64,000 bases of DNA from Neurospora crassa OR74A (lineage: Eukaryota; Ascomycota; Sordariomycetes; Sordariales; Sordariaceae). A program made the translations under genes and the position numbers. Positions 13,030-26,639 of the stretch are shown here, one piece after another. Every line of letters begins with the position of its first letter. Positions within the stretch are counted from its first letter, which is position 1. The notes below the pieces were generated by a model, which was given only the letters and a program-made list of their open reading frames with translations, was not told the origin of the DNA and did not search any database. The stretch is taken from assembly GCF_000182925.2 (NCBI RefSeq), contig NC_026505.1, positions 5,890,001-5,954,000 on the forward strand, read 5' to 3'.

Positions 13030-16000
13030 ACTTTTACTTATTGAACTATTTGTTACAATAATGGCCGTACCTTATCTATTTAATAAGATATTTCTATCCT
13101 CTATACCTCTTATCTTCCTTATAATTTAAAATAACGTTGAACTCGTATTTTAGATTCTCTTAATCGGTCTAGTTGTTCTCTATTGGGTTAGGGGGCAGTT
13201 AATGCCAATTAAAAGGATTATTATCTTTGGGGGTAGCCTTTAAGTGGGCTACGGAAATAATAGGATGAATATATATTTCTAAAGGGAGGTTTAATTAGTA
13301 GGTTAATTTCCCTATACGTTTTAAAATCCGGAATAGATTAGTATGTTATTGAGAGAATTTCTTAGAGGGTTATTTTAGAAAGTGGTATCCTTTATATAGT
13401 TTAAGGAAAATTTAGTTATTAATATTAAATTCAATTTACTAATACTTATTATTATATTGGGATTTGGCTTTGGCCGTAGCGAAATTTATAACTAATTGTA
13501 TATTTTCGCAAAATGCTTCTCTTAGTACTATATAGTCTTAAATATTGGATTTATTGTTTACTACTACGTTTAGGGGTTTTAGAGGTTAGAAACCGTATAG
13601 TTGTTCGTATGGAGACGATTTAATTAGTTCGGAGTAGGAATTATTTATATTCTATTGTAATTTAGGTAATAATTCTACTTAATTAGATTTAAGGAAAGTG
13701 AAGTAGTGGAAGTATATAGTGATTTTAATGTCTTAGTTTCGTTTCTTTATTATACTGTTACTTTGGGGATAATATACGGTAATTATAAGGAGCTTAATCT
13801 TTAAGGCTAACTATATACCTTTCTAGATTTATAATATAAATTTGCAATTATAATCCGAAATAATTGCTTATAGTAATTTCTAATTGCCTAATAGGAGTTT
13901 GCGTATTAGGATACGTCCTTAATCTTCTGCTATATATATACTATAACTAGGGATGAGTCGGTATTATTTTGAGGAATAATATGAAATTGGTATTAAGGTA
14001 TTGAATTTATTAAAGCCGGGTAAATGCTATAGAGTTCCTATAGTTAAAATTAGGGGTAAATTAGTAATAAAATTAATAGTTATAGTTTGTATAGGGAGAG
14101 TAGCTTTAGGTTTAACTATTTAGTAGTTACTAATAATTACCTTTCTATCGGTTTAATTGAATTAGTAAGTTGGGTAATATTGTACGAATTCCCTAACCTA
14201 CTAGGTTTTATATATTATAGTATAGTTCTTTAGGTTGTAAAATATATAGTTTTAGCCGAAGTAGTATTTATTATTATAGATTACTTTTAGAATTGTGCCT
14301 ATTATGTTTTTGGGTATATATAGTTTCCTTCTATCTTTAGTTATATTGTAGAGTAATCCGTTGATAATTTTAAAGGGGTAGTCGGCGTACGAAACCTTTC
14401 TATTAACTTTAATAGCCTTTAAGTAGGCTTTTAAGTCCGTTATAATACTATTGAACTTCGTATTTCTTTTGAAGGTTTTAATAAATTGCTTCTTCTATTT
14501 AATATTTATTTATACTTCTATATTAATGAACTAGATTTAATTAAGTATAGGGTCTTTATTTGACCTTTCGTTGTTAGTAATTGTAAATTTACTTAAAATA
14601 TCCGGTACGAAATTGAATTTTTTTACGATATAGTGTACTATTAGGTTGTATTGGGATAGGTAGATTGAAGTGTTAATAAGCCGTTTATTTCCTCGATCTA
14701 TAGAAGAGGTATTGAGAGTAGTTTACTATACAATTCCTTTAGTGGTTAAGTAGTTAGTAAATATAATTATTGCGTAGTTAGAAGAATGGATAATTGTGCG
14801 TAGCCGCTTAATTACCTATACGAGATATACGACCTCTAATTTAGATGGGCTGTAGTATATCTTAATTTTCGTTAGAGCTTTACTTAGAAATATAATTGGG
14901 AGTATTTAATTCGCTAGGATATAAATTCTTAGGGATTATTCGAATCCTACTTTTAGGTAAAAGAGTATTATATTATACTCTTTCTTTAATAAACTATCGA
15001 TTTATAAGAATAGTTATTTATTAGGGTTAGGGTGAAAAAGGAAATTAGGGTTATTGTAGATAGCCGTTTATATTACTTTAAATGCCAGACGTTCCTTGTT
15101 AAAGGGCTTATATTTTATTTTAGTGCAATAGTTGGTCCTCTTAGTTAGGTTTCCGGCTACAATAGCGCCTGATTTTCGTCCTTCTATAAGTAAGTTAACT
15201 TTCCTTTCTTGTATTGGTTCAATGAATTTACCGTAGTATAGAATTAAATAATAGAGAAATCCGGAAGCGCTAATATATATTTCGAGAGCCTTAAGCTAAT
15301 CCGGAAAAACCAATTACTAGAAGGTTTCTATTTTCTCTGTTATTATTGTTAGTCCTAGAGCGTTAACTTGGAATCTAAGTAATTCTATATTTGGGTAAGT
15401 TAAGTAGGATTTAGTTAGGGATAGGGTAATATTTCGTTATATAAATAATTCGAAAACTTATATTAAATATTAAATATAATTTTTAAGGGTATTGGAAAAG
15501 ATTATAATATTATTGATAAATATTCTATAGAAATATACGAATACTATTAGTAACTGGTCTATAAAGCGTTAAATATACGTTAGAGAATTTTTATAACCTA
15601 TTAGGGCGATATTAGGCTATTTAAGCCCCCGTAGGCTGATAAGTATTAAACGATCCTTATATTCTTACTATACGCTAAATTAATAAAAGAAAATTATTAC
15701 GTTAATTATAATAATAAATAGTTTCCCTCTTAGTGAGGCGATGATTTTTATTTGTAATAGGAGGGGGTAATTATTTGGAATAGTTACTTTATTAAATGTT
15801 CATAGGTTAATAATTATTCGACTTTTTTATTTTCTTTTAATTTTTCTCTATACAATAAAGATTAGATAGGTAAAAGGCGTAGCTCTATTTACCCATTCTA
15901 TTTTTCTTTATTTATATAATACGTTGAATATTTGGTTTAGGATTTTTCAATTTTTCTTATTTAGTAGATATAATTTAGAACGAATCCTTTAATTCTACTA

Positions 16001-19000
16001 ACCTTCTATTAAAAGGATTTTTATTATCTCTTCCTTAAGTATATTAATAACTCCGCCTTTTTCCTATAGGTTTAGGTACTATTAGACGAACTTTTCTAGC
16101 CTATCCGTAAAGTTGGGATTTGTTGTATAAATATAGATGCCTTCCTTCGTTACCTATTTTAGGAAGTTTTTTAATATTTTTAAACTAAGTAGGGATTACT
16201 TTTTAGGGACTTTAGGTCGATTTATTTTATTATTTCCGGTTACTGGCTTATTGTTCAACTCCGGGGGTTTAGTAAATGGGTCTCCTTCTTCCGGGTCTTA
16301 TTTAATTATTATAGTATTGGGGTCCTTATTAGCAAATTCCTACTAGATTTATTTATCCGTTATATTGTTAATATAAGTGTATTTACCGGTGATTTTGTCT
16401 TTAACAACGTTATAAGCTTTAATAATTGGGATTTCGAATTCGTTATTAATTAATCCGGACCCGATAGCGGTTTCTAACTTTGTAGTGAAATTAATTAGTA
16501 TCTCTTATATAATTGTTAGGTATTTACTATCCGTTACTTCTATAATACTACTAATATAAAACCGCTTATTAATCGTCAATATTCCGTTTAATATATTATA
16601 AATAAAAATAACTTTTAGAGTCTTAGCTATTATTAGTACGTTCGCGGCCGCTATATAATTTAAATTAAATATAAACAACTATTCTTTAGGGAGAAGTTTA
16701 TAATTTATTAGTACGTAGCCGGATTGCCTTAGAAGTAAGGATACCCTTTTAACCGTAGTAACCTTACGTATATATACTTTATTATACGTCCGAATTTTAA
16801 AATCGATTTGGAAGTCGTTTAAATTTTAGAAGGTAATACTATTAGTTTTATAATTAGTATTGGCTCTATAGGAATGTAGGAAATTATTACTAAATAAAAC
16901 GTTGGGTTCGAGTTCCTTTATTACCTAGCTACCTTTTTTGAATTTTATTAGGGTGGGGTAACTATACTTATTATAATTTTATAGGTAGATATTGAATATA
17001 GTTTATTCGGTAATATTAATCATTTTCCCTCCTACTCCCTTAACTTTGGTATATTTCTCCTTAATTATATAGTCTAAGGTTTTTAGGAAATTTCTACTAA
17101 TAAGGGTACGCCCGGTTCTTAGGTTTATATAGATATTTATAGCTATTCTAGTAATTAATAGTAAGGCCTTAACTTTAAAGTAGGTAAAGTTAGAGAATAG
17201 GGAGTTGTCTACTTCTTCTATTAATTGGCGAAGTACTTCTTTAATTATAGTAGTACCTTCCTAGCGAAGTATAGGGATACCTTCCTTTATTAAGTTCGGG
17301 GTGGAGGAGAGGGGTAGTACAACTCCCTTCTTTATATACTAATATTTCTTAGAGTATTTGTAGAGCTTATTCTTAGATTCGTATAATTTGTAATAATAAT
17401 TATATATTCGTCGTTCGGGTAGATCTGGAGATTTTAATAGAGATTGGATTCTTTTATCCTTTGGTGCCTTCTTCGTTTTATATTTTAGAACGTAGACTTT
17501 AAATTTAGTTATTAACGAATATAATTTATAATATTTATAGTATATTCGAATTATATTAAGGACTATATAAATTCCTAATACTTCTTCAATATTAATTTCT
17601 AGTTCGGGGTTAGATACAATAGTAGTGTTAGAGTATTCGTTTTATTCGGATGCTTTTTTTATAAGGTATATTCTAACTTTATTATATAGTTTATAATATT
17701 TATTGTGGGTTTTATAGTCTATTGCTAGCGAGGATGTTATTATATTAGAGGCGAAGTGTATTATTTTATTAGTTCTATCTAATTTATTCTTATTAAATTT
17801 ACTAGATATATTCTTATTAAAGCGATTTCTATTAGAACAATTCTTATTATATCCTTTGTCCCGCTGCTATTTATTGGATATAACTATTCGTTGTTTTACT
17901 ATTGCAATTAGGATTGTTTTAAATTTAGTAATAGTTTTTATATAATTCTCTAGGGTATTTCCCTTTTTTCTATCGACGGGGGGTCGAAGATATTATTTAA
18001 TACGGAGATTTAAACTGCTCTAGATTTATATTATTATACTATACTAGTTATTAGAATTGTATTTCCTTATTATACCTATAGTATACGTATATTACAATTG
18101 CTTTTATACGTATAGGGTTAACGCTGTTTCGTTTTTAATAATTTAGTTTAAGGTTAAGTATCCTTTAGTAAATTTCGTAGTCGCGGAGGTTGTATTGGGT
18201 GAAAATCGTTCGATTAGTTTTTATAATAGGACGTAGATACTATTATTCCTTTAGGAACGCTTCTATTTACTATTTACTTTAGTAAATTATTAAATTATAG
18301 CAAATCCTCTTAAAATAGTATAGAATATAGTTACTAAGTATCTACTAATACGGCTATCGGCGTTAGCTCTATTTACATATTATATAATATATTTACAAAA
18401 TGTATATACGTCGGTAAATATTAGGTTCTTCGAATTAATAATAATTCCCAAGTCCTTTGGGTCCTCTCTATTTAGATCGAAGGTTCCTAATTTATTACGC
18501 TTCACTTTATGAAAGTATTCGTTGTTATTTTAATATTTAAAATACTTCGCCTTACATTTAAATTTTTTTCGGTAGCCTGAATTAGAGTTTAACGAATTTA
18601 AATTTAATAAATCTAAGTTCGAGGATTCGGGGTTAAAAAATTTTAAATTACTAAAAGAATTTAAATTATTACTATCCTCTAATTTAATTTTAAATTTCTT
18701 TTAGTATTTTAATTTTTTATTAATTTTATTACATATAGAATTACGCTTCGAAATTACCGACTTTATATTTCTAATAATTATTAAGTTTGCCGATGAATCT
18801 ATAATTTGATTGCGAGGGTCTAACGAGGGATTTTTAAAAATATAGTTAGTATATTTTTCGGTCCGGGGCGGAATTTTAGCTATACGAGGAATTTACTTAG
18901 GCGCGGTCGGTATTAGGGGTTTAGATATAATGCAAATAGGTATTTATAATTGTATTAGCGGTATTCCGGAAATAGGAGGTCCCTCCGAAGCACTCCGGTA

Positions 19001-20400
19001 GTTAGGTGTATTAAAGTTACGAATAAAGGTTGGGTTTATATAACTATAAGGGGGTAATTTTGGATATTTAGTATAGATATTAATCTACGTTCCGTTCCTA
19101 CTACTTAACTCTTCGAGTATACTTTCTATTAATATATAAAATAATTTGCTGGGGGCGGGCGGAGTAGATTTGGACTATCGGACTTCTTTAAATATATTAG
19201 CTAAATTAGTATTTATAGATTTTAATAAGGAAAGTATAATAATAGGTTTAGCCTTCTTAGGAGTAAACAGTTCGGTCTATTTAAGTAGAAGGGACAAGGG
19301 ACTAGGAGGAGTATAGGGATTATTAGATAGGCTTTTTATAACTTCATTTATAATCTTATTTCGGATATTTATTTATAAATTATTAAATTAATTTATAATA
19401 TTTTTAGTAATAGTCCTCTCGGCCCCTTTCTATACTACCTCTAATACCCTAATAGATTAGTTGAAATTAAATTATTAATCCTTAAATTTCTTTTTTAAAA
19501 AATTATTATAATTTCCTATAATTACTTTAAGGAATATTTATTAGCTTTATACGGCTTTCTTTAAGAATTCTTATTAGTTAAATAATTAGGCTTCGAAATA
19601 CTTAATTATTTCTACTCGATTAGCAATATATATACTTTAGTACTCCTTAGAGCGGTTGTCCAGTAGTTTATTTACAGATCGAATAAGCTTAGCAGTAAGG
19701 TTTTCCTCCTAGGAATTAATTATCCCCTATATTTTTTTACTATAGAATATAAGGCTATTATTAATATCTTTTTTAATATCCCTGGTTGATTTAATATTAG
19801 ATTATATTTATTTAACTACGATTTTAGTTTATTCGGTAAATTGAAGTTGGATTATTAATTAAATTTAGTTAATTTTTAAATCGAAATATTCTATACTTTC
19901 TTTATTATTTTTAAATTTTCTAAGTCTAGCTGGGAGAGGCGCGTTTGTATTGTAAGCTAGTAAATTTATAATTTTTAATTTACGTTCGTATTCCGGAGGA
20001 TTGGGGTTTATTGCTATTTTGGCGTTAGCTTACTTTAAAATATCCTATCGATAGGTACTTATTGAGGGGTATTATACGACCGGGGGGGTATAAATATTCT
20101 TCGATACTTTTAAAGGCCGTCCTAGAGGGTAGGAATCGATTAATTAGAACGTATTGTTATATTCATTATACTTATTGGTATCGAACTTCTTAATATTATT
20201 ATAAAACTTTACTTCGTTCTCGAGGCGAATAGAATTACTAAAATAATTATTATTAACTTCCTTAAGGGGACTCGAATCGGGCTCTAAGTTAGAAGTTAGC
20301 TCGATATTACAGACTATTGGTACGCTCCGGTCAACGCCGTTAGAATCGATGAAGGAGCCGGGTATATTAGCAATTAACTTAAAGTACATTGAATAAGTAC
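13030..20400 (-). pseudogene. Gypsy B gag-pol remnant with C-terminal chromodomain
   Basis: Read on the minus strand from right to left: Gag/N-terminal region (to about 17 kb; an 81-codon open piece survives at 20144-20389); protease region not clearly seen; reverse transcriptase at about 15.95-15.42 kb, with recognisable N-K-V-T-I-P-x-N-Y-P-L-P and F-F-Y-Q-F context; RNase H and integrase (about 15.2-13.4 kb); and a chromodomain at about 13.17-13.04 kb ending K-Y-L-I-K-W. Chromodomain integrases direct insertion into heterochromatin in this family, which fits the nested location. Stops are dense throughout; short open pieces such as 16137-16346 (plus) are chance. Confidence 0.85.
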
Positions 20401-20930
20401 GAATTTAGGCTAATTTTACAATTATTATAACCGGGGTATTGATAATAGAAGTATGTAAATAGGATTTAGATCGGATTGGATACTATTGCGTACCCAAATT
20501 CAATAACGGGGGAAACCTTTAGCGTTTAGTAATTTTACAATATTAGGATCTAGGTAGTAATAGATATAATTATTTAAATTCGCCGTATAGGGTAGAGTAG
20601 AGTATGGGGGATTTCGTAGTTACTTAAATTCGTTATAAAATTTAGAGAGGAGTGTCTTGTAGTTACCTAAGTTCGCTATAAGAGTAAAGCGATTACATAC
20701 TTAAATTCGGTGACTAATGGAAGTGGAAGTGATAATTAAATTACGTTAATTAAATAAATAATTCGTTTACTAGGGGAGGAAAGGTGGTTGTAGTTATAAG
20801 ATTACTTAAGTTCGTTTTACATACTTATTTACGTCGTTGCGCGATTACGACGTTCGATAGTTAAATCCGCCGATTTTATTGAAGTATTGATTGGTTTGAG
20901 GTTATTTAATTTGTAGTTGCAGCTATTATT

Positions 20931-21198
20931 TAATACCGTTAAGAGGGTATTTTGAAAAGTATAGTATGTGTAGCATTTAAATATATATAAATTAATAATC
21001 TGGAAAAGAATTTGGAGCAGGGAGCTTACGTGCGGTCGGTTGACTTTAAAGAGGTACGTAAGCTTTATTTAATTTATAGGACCTACTACAGTGGGTGCGA
21101 ACCGTAGCAGCGGTTCAATCGAAGCCGCCAGCCGTACTACGGCTGCGGCGCGTGTCACCTGATTAGACATGTAATACCACGATACCTTTCCGGTATTA
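20931..21198 (-). repeat. Right LTR of Gypsy B (5' LTR in element orientation)
   Basis: 268 bp, partner of 4430-4697. It ends CGGTATTA at 21191-21198 and is followed by GGGAG, the right half of the target duplication. It contains the conserved block 21112-21160. Confidence 0.92.
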
Positions 21199-21363
21199 GG
21201 GAGATAATATTAATTTTAATGAATTTAAGCGGTTAAGTAGCAATAGGAGAGATTATTGATTTGGGGATAATATTGGTTGATTTACTTAAAACGTAAGTTT
21301 TATAGAATATATTATTAGTCCTTTAAAGTGTAATGTTTGTATTTTTATACGTTTTAAATATTG

Positions 21364-21449
21364 GAGAAACGCTATTCGTACTACCAACAACCTCTTTAGA
21401 TACCGCCGCCCCACCTTTCCCACTCTCCCGACTAATCAAAATCGGTATA
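21364..21449 (+). repeat. Left terminal inverted repeat of the MULE
   Basis: Pairs with the reverse complement of 24757-24842. I count about nine differences, all transitions; eight have A/T on this side and G/C on the other. Confidence 0.85.
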
Positions 21450-22289
21450 TCCTTTCGCTTCTACTAGCTCCCGCTTTTAACTCTACTCTTCTCAATCCTT
21501 CTCGTACCGCGCCCGCCAAGCTCCTAAATTTTAAGCTATTACACCCATCTAGGGGTTGTACTAGCTACCCTCGTACTACACTAGCTACCTAAACCTAGCC
21601 AGTCTAACTTAACAATTATTCTAGTATATACTTCGTTGCATTACCTCCTCTATTAAACTATCTATTATTACCCTCGTTACCCTTAATTAATCTACTATAT
21701 CGTATATTATTAATTATCGCTAAGTTAATAAAGTGTTGTTATCTAGTTGATGGTACGGATTTAATATATTACTTTTTAGTACATTTCTCTAACTAACTAT
21801 AATATAAATAGCCGACCCGACGGACGCACGCGACCGTAGCGCGGGTAACCCCCCCAGTCAGACAATCGACCTCACTACCCTAGCCGAACCCACTTCTACT
21901 TAACTAGAATCTATAAATATTAATAATAATAATGAATATAAGGACTAATTTAATAATAAGGAAGACGAATCTTATAACCCTCCCTGCCGTTATGAGTATA
22001 GTAATTATACTATCTTCAATACCTAGTACCCTACCCTCGATAAGTTAGTGATAGTAGTTTAGAATTAGGTAAGAGAATTAAGTTATAGTATTGTAAAGGG
22101 ACGCTTTAATAATCTTGCAAAGGGATTTGGTTATATAAAACTCTATATTATATATGTAAATAGTCTTAACCGCAAATTAACTACCTACTCTTGCTCTATA
22201 TTAATAGCCAAGTAGGGATATTCTTAGTAGGGGTATACTAAAGTATTAAAATATAATAAAAGGAGGTAGACTTTTAAATTTCGAAAAGG

Positions 22290-24430
22290 CTATAAATCTT
22301 ATATCTATCCCCCTACTAAATAGATACAGATCTATAGAGTATTTAAACTAGAATATAAGATTCTAATAGCCACATACATCGACCGTCCTAATATACGCAA
22401 CCGTGAAATTGCTCTCGAGTTGGAGAAGCAATTCCTAAACTTGCACTTTACAATTAGATAGTTGGAGAATCTGCATTATAAGTTTAGAAAGTTTATTAGT
22501 ACTAATTATACTCCGTTTTAAGAGATTATAAAGTTCCTTATAAAGAAGGGGGTCTATTTTGAAATTAATTAGGTAAATACCGCTAAGACTAAATTAACTG
22601 CCCTCTTTTAGAGTAATCTATAGGGAGAGTAAATATAGAAGAAAAATCCCTAGGTTTAAATATACAATAATACGTATAAAACTAATAATAAAGGCCTAAC
22701 CTTTTTCTAAATTATTAGTATAACTAGCGTTAATTATACTTTTAATTGCGCTTTTAGGCTAATTAATAACGAACGGTAAGAGGGATTTAATTAATTGATA
22801 GACTGAGTTAATATTCGTTGTTAAGCTATTTACATTAACGAACCTAAAATTACTATTATAGACTATAATATAGTAATAAGGGTAGTTATTAAGTAGGTTT
22901 ATCCAAACGCGCGCTCCTAATTATATATCTTTTATATTAATAAAAATATGGTATTGAATATTAAGTATAAATAGGATAAGAAGGTCGCCGCCTAGGTTAG
23001 CTACGCTAATGCCAATACAATTATTGTACAAATATAATAAAAAATATCGGCATCGACCTAGTAAGCAGCCCAACCAGCCCAGCCAGTACATTTACTTAAT
23101 AATGCAATAACTCTAGATAAATTTAATAAAGAGGATCGAAAGGTAATTAGCAATTTTAACTATCTAGCAAATAGTATAAATAATTTAAAACCCTTCCCTA
23201 ATACTATTGAATATTCATAGTCTAAGTTTTATATTCTTTAGAAGTATATATATTATATATATACTAAAGAAGATTTTAATACCGCTTTTAAAAAGCTCTA
23301 TAATTATTTCTTATAGTAAACGGCAATTATTATATATTTAAAAGAGACGTATATAACCGTAAAGGAGGAGTAGGCTATATATTATGTTAACGAAAGACTC
23401 AATTTCGGCCATCGCACTATATCGCCAATTAAATCGGCTAACCGTAACTTCAAGAGTTTCGTTATTACTAGTAAAGACTTTAATACCTATACTAAACCAT
23501 ATTCTCCCCATATATTTTTACACTAATTTTAACATTGTTATTCTTTTTATATAAGTAATAGTATAGTTATTACAATTATTAAGCAGAGCTTCAAACTCCT
23601 TAGCGCTATAAAGAAGAAAATCGACGAACGAATCGCTAAAGAGAAAACGCGTATAATATATAAATTTATTAATAAAGATTGGTATAGTATTGCTCCTAAA
23701 CAAGTCGCTTGGCTAGTACTCAATAAAGTGGCTCATTAACGTTATATTACCCTCAATACTATCCCAACGGAGGCTAATCTATACCCCGAAGAATTAGAAC
23801 TGTATATAGGCAAATTTACTATATAATTTAATTTATTATATTCGTATATAATACTCAAATGGATTTTTAACCGAAATATACTATTTAAATTCAATAAAAT
23901 AAATTTTTACCCCTACTAGTAGTTTACTAGAGACCTTAATAATAAAAATAAGTATTTATAGTATTAGGAGTTCAATAAGGTAACTAAGTTTAAGGAACGA
24001 CCCTGCTATAATGCGCCTTTTATTCTTAATCCTTGCGCCCCCTAATTAACTACGCTAATCAACACCCAAACTCCTCCATCTATAGCGCTAATTCAACTCC
24101 AAACGGCGGTATTACGAGGTCGGGGACGGCCTCGCCTCTAACCTACCTATAACCGATAGCCTAGGGCAGGCTATAATCCTACAACATTAATATAAATAGC
24201 GCTGTTAATCTAGCGAAATGCGTTTATATAGGAGGGAATTAATTTAAAAGTAAAGGATGAAACAGACCGCTAGCCCCCTCCTCCGTTATAGAGAGGAAGA
24301 GGCCGTCCGCAAGGCTCTATATAGATTGCGCAAAGAGGAGGAGGTACGAAGGGAGGAGGCAACTCTATACAAGGTAGAGGAGGTAGAAGGAGGGGAGGTA
24401 CGGCGGCTAATACCCTAGCCGGTACTCAAG
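22290..24430 (+). pseudogene. MULE transposase remnant
   Basis: Plus-strand translation (with stops) gives MULE transposase landmarks. At about 22.86-22.97 kb, a second catalytic Asp region is followed by Y-P-N-A-R-S and an I-N-K-N block (the usual C/H pair before it is mutated). At about 23.35-23.46 kb is V-N-E-R-L-N-F-G-H-R-T-T-S-P-I, then the E/K-S-A-N-R segment that carries the catalytic Glu, which appears as Lys here (G-to-A). At about 24.11-24.15 kb is an Arg-Gly-Arg-Pro AT-hook-like run. The last part (24.24-24.43 kb) is highly charged. MULE transposases cut and paste DNA through a DDE catalytic triad; this copy cannot. Confidence 0.75.
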
Positions 24431-24756
24431 CCCAGTAAAGGAGACTCGCTGGCAGTCAAAGTATTCGATTATACGGTAGAAATTAGATAGATTATAGATA
24501 TATAGATTAATATAGATTGAGTACGATTGATTGAGTAATTGATTGAGCGATTTAATTGAGTACGATATACGACCGTACTACTAAATACCCTATAAAGTAC
24601 GTTGTAAAATACTTTATAAATCTGGTCTAGTGCGTGCACTAGCTGCAATCTGGAATTTAAGTTTGGTATGGCATATAAGAATGAAATGCCTAGATTTTCT
24701 AGGTGAAATTTATGAAAGAATACAACTGCAGAGTAGAGGGTGGAGCGCAGGTTAGA

Positions 24757-24842
24757 TGCACCGATTCTAATTAGTCGGGAGAGCGGGAGAGGTGGGGCGG
24801 CGGTGTCTGAAGAGGTTGTTGGCGGTGCGAATAGCGTTTCTC
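24757..24842 (-). repeat. Right terminal inverted repeat of the MULE
   Basis: The complement of the left terminal repeat. It retains more G and C than the left copy and ends with GCGTTTCTC immediately before the TAAATATTT flank. Confidence 0.85.
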
Positions 24843-24851
24843 TAAATATTT

Positions 24852-26470
24852 ATTCTTTATTAATATATATAAGGTAATAGTATATTATTAAGTAATTAAT
24901 TAATATTAGTATATAATAAGTTAGGGTGATTTAAGTTTGGTTGAAGTTTAGTAGTAGCGAGATTGGTAGTGTTGGGATATTGGAGATGAAATTATATTGG
25001 ATTTATTATTGATTATCGAGAGTAATACGATTTAATTTTATTAACTACTCTATACTAGTATCGAAAAGACCTCTCGTTAATAGTAGATTTACTAGTATAG
25101 CGGAATAATAGTATATATCTTTGATTTGGATTCTTTTAATTATACTATTAATAGTCAGTATAGTAAGTTTAATAGTACTGCAATAATAAATATAATTAAG
25201 ATTATTGTCGCTATAAATATAGATATTAGGCGTAATAAGGGAATAGAATTCTATAAATTATTTTATATAGTTGAAGATGTTATTAGCGGCTCCTAAATTG
25301 AATAATATTAAATCTATTATAAAGTATACTTTAGGAGCCTATTGGACTTCAATTAAATTTATAAGGCTATTATAATATTTAATTATAAGCTCTACTAAAA
25401 ACCCTCCTTCTTAATATAGGTAAAGTTAAAGTTAGTAGTATTGTAAATTAAATTGCTACGCGGGGTAGAACCGGTAATAGGATTATTAAAGTTATTAGAG
25501 TTACTAGTACTAGAGGTAGTAGTAAGGGTGTTAGTATTAACGTTAGTCTTAAGGTTGGTTTCCGCCTTTACCTTATTCTTCTATATATTGGGCGCTTTAT
25601 TAGGATAATAGTACTAGTAGTTTTTTATAGTTGGAGTGCGGTAATAATTGTAGGGGAAATGAACCTAGATATTAGGGATACTCTTACTATAAATTAAGTA
25701 AGAGATGTAATTGTACTTCTACTTACTTTTACCTTTTTTATTAATTAGGGTTGAAATTGTATTATTTAATTGTAAAGATACTATAATATTAAATTTAGGT
25801 ACGTTCTTTTCGATGTTGGCAATAGTAGCTAGCCTACCTAGAAGCTTTTTAGTATTAAAGTCTTTATTAGCGAAATTATTAGCCTAAATTATTAATTCGG
25901 TAGGATATAAACGTTTAATAGCGTTAAAGAGGGTTAGTATTTCAATTTTATTATTAATATCGATATTAAAATCTTTAATACAATAATATAATAGATTATA
26001 GTATTAGATAAATAAATTTATAGAATTAAAGTTGGAGTGCCTTAATAAGACGTACTCCTCCTAAACGTTAGTAATAGCTTTCGGGGTAATATAGGTAATC
26101 GATAAAAGAATGAGGTTATAAAGAACTTTGGGATTATTCTCTTCTTAGTCCTAATTGTAAGTAAAGAAAGTAGTTTAAATATTCTTATTTTAAATAGTCA
26201 AACTAATAATATATAATACTTTAGCTCTATTGGTTCGCTACTCCTTGTATTCTTTAGTACCTTCGGTTGGTTTTGTAATATTATTATCGATATACTTAAG
26301 GAAATTATTAATATTGAGTGTACGACGAAGGTTAAATTTCTAAGAATTAAGGTTCTGGTCTTCCTTGAGAGATTTAAGGTTAGTGGGGAAGTTTATTATA
26401 ATTTTAATTAATTTAGGTTTAATAAAGGAAAGGTTGTTGTTGATTGTTGATGTGATGCGCTTTGTTTTGC
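24852..26470 (-). pseudogene. Copia gag and protease/integrase N-terminal remnant
   Basis: The 5' arm of the minus-strand Copia element. Translation between stops gives a Gag-like segment (about 26.45-25.7 kb) with the run W/*-A-N-N-F-A-N-K-D-F-N-T-K-K-L-L-G-R and, further on, an Asn/Lys-rich segment where a zinc knuckle would be expected near 25.65 kb. Protease and integrase start should lie at 25.2-24.85 kb and across the MULE to 21.2 kb, but I could not resolve their motifs. Confidence 0.7.
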
Positions 26471-26639
26471 GATAACGCGGGGTTAAGGTTTGAAGGTTTG
26501 AATCGTTTGATTGAATTGCTTTTAATACCTGAAAGTCGATAGATTTTAACGTAGATTGATTTAGAAGACCTTTGAAATTGTTAAAATAATAAAGGAGATG
26601 ATACTTTAATGGCCTTAATGATGTTGAGGGCTTACAACC

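Larger units (their letters stand above)
4430..21198 (-). mobile_element. Ty3/Gypsy chromoviral retrotransposon B, nested in the Copia integrase, RIP-inactivated
   Basis: Paired 268-bp LTRs (4430-4697 and 20931-21198) have inverted ends TAATACCG...CGGTATTA, read as RIP-altered TGATACCG...CGGTATCA. The flanking pentamers are AGGAG (4425-4429) and GGGAG (21199-21203), a target duplication with one A/G change. Subtracting the plus-strand element inserted in it leaves about 8.6 kb. Minus-strand translation shows Gypsy reverse transcriptase at about 15.4-15.95 kb, integrase near 13.4-14.6 kb and a chromodomain at about 13.04-13.17 kb. Stops are dense in every frame. Confidence 0.92.
21364..24842 (+). 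mobile_element. Mutator-like DNA transposon (MULE) in the Copia element
   Basis: This 3479-bp element has terminal inverted repeats of about 85 bp beginning GAGAAACGCTATTCG. The flanks are TAAATATTG (21355-21363) and TAAATATTT (24843-24851), matching 8 of 9, as expected of the 8-11 bp duplications made by MULEs. The interior carries a broken MULE transposase on the plus strand. It sits in the Copia arm 165 bp from the right edge of Gypsy B. The left repeat and interior are heavily RIP-altered; the right 200 bp is much less so. Confidence 0.85.

Noticed and set aside
1286-26639. A horizontally acquired gene island
   Set aside because: Base composition differs from the flank, but the cause is RIP acting on transposons, with exact LTR ends and duplications.
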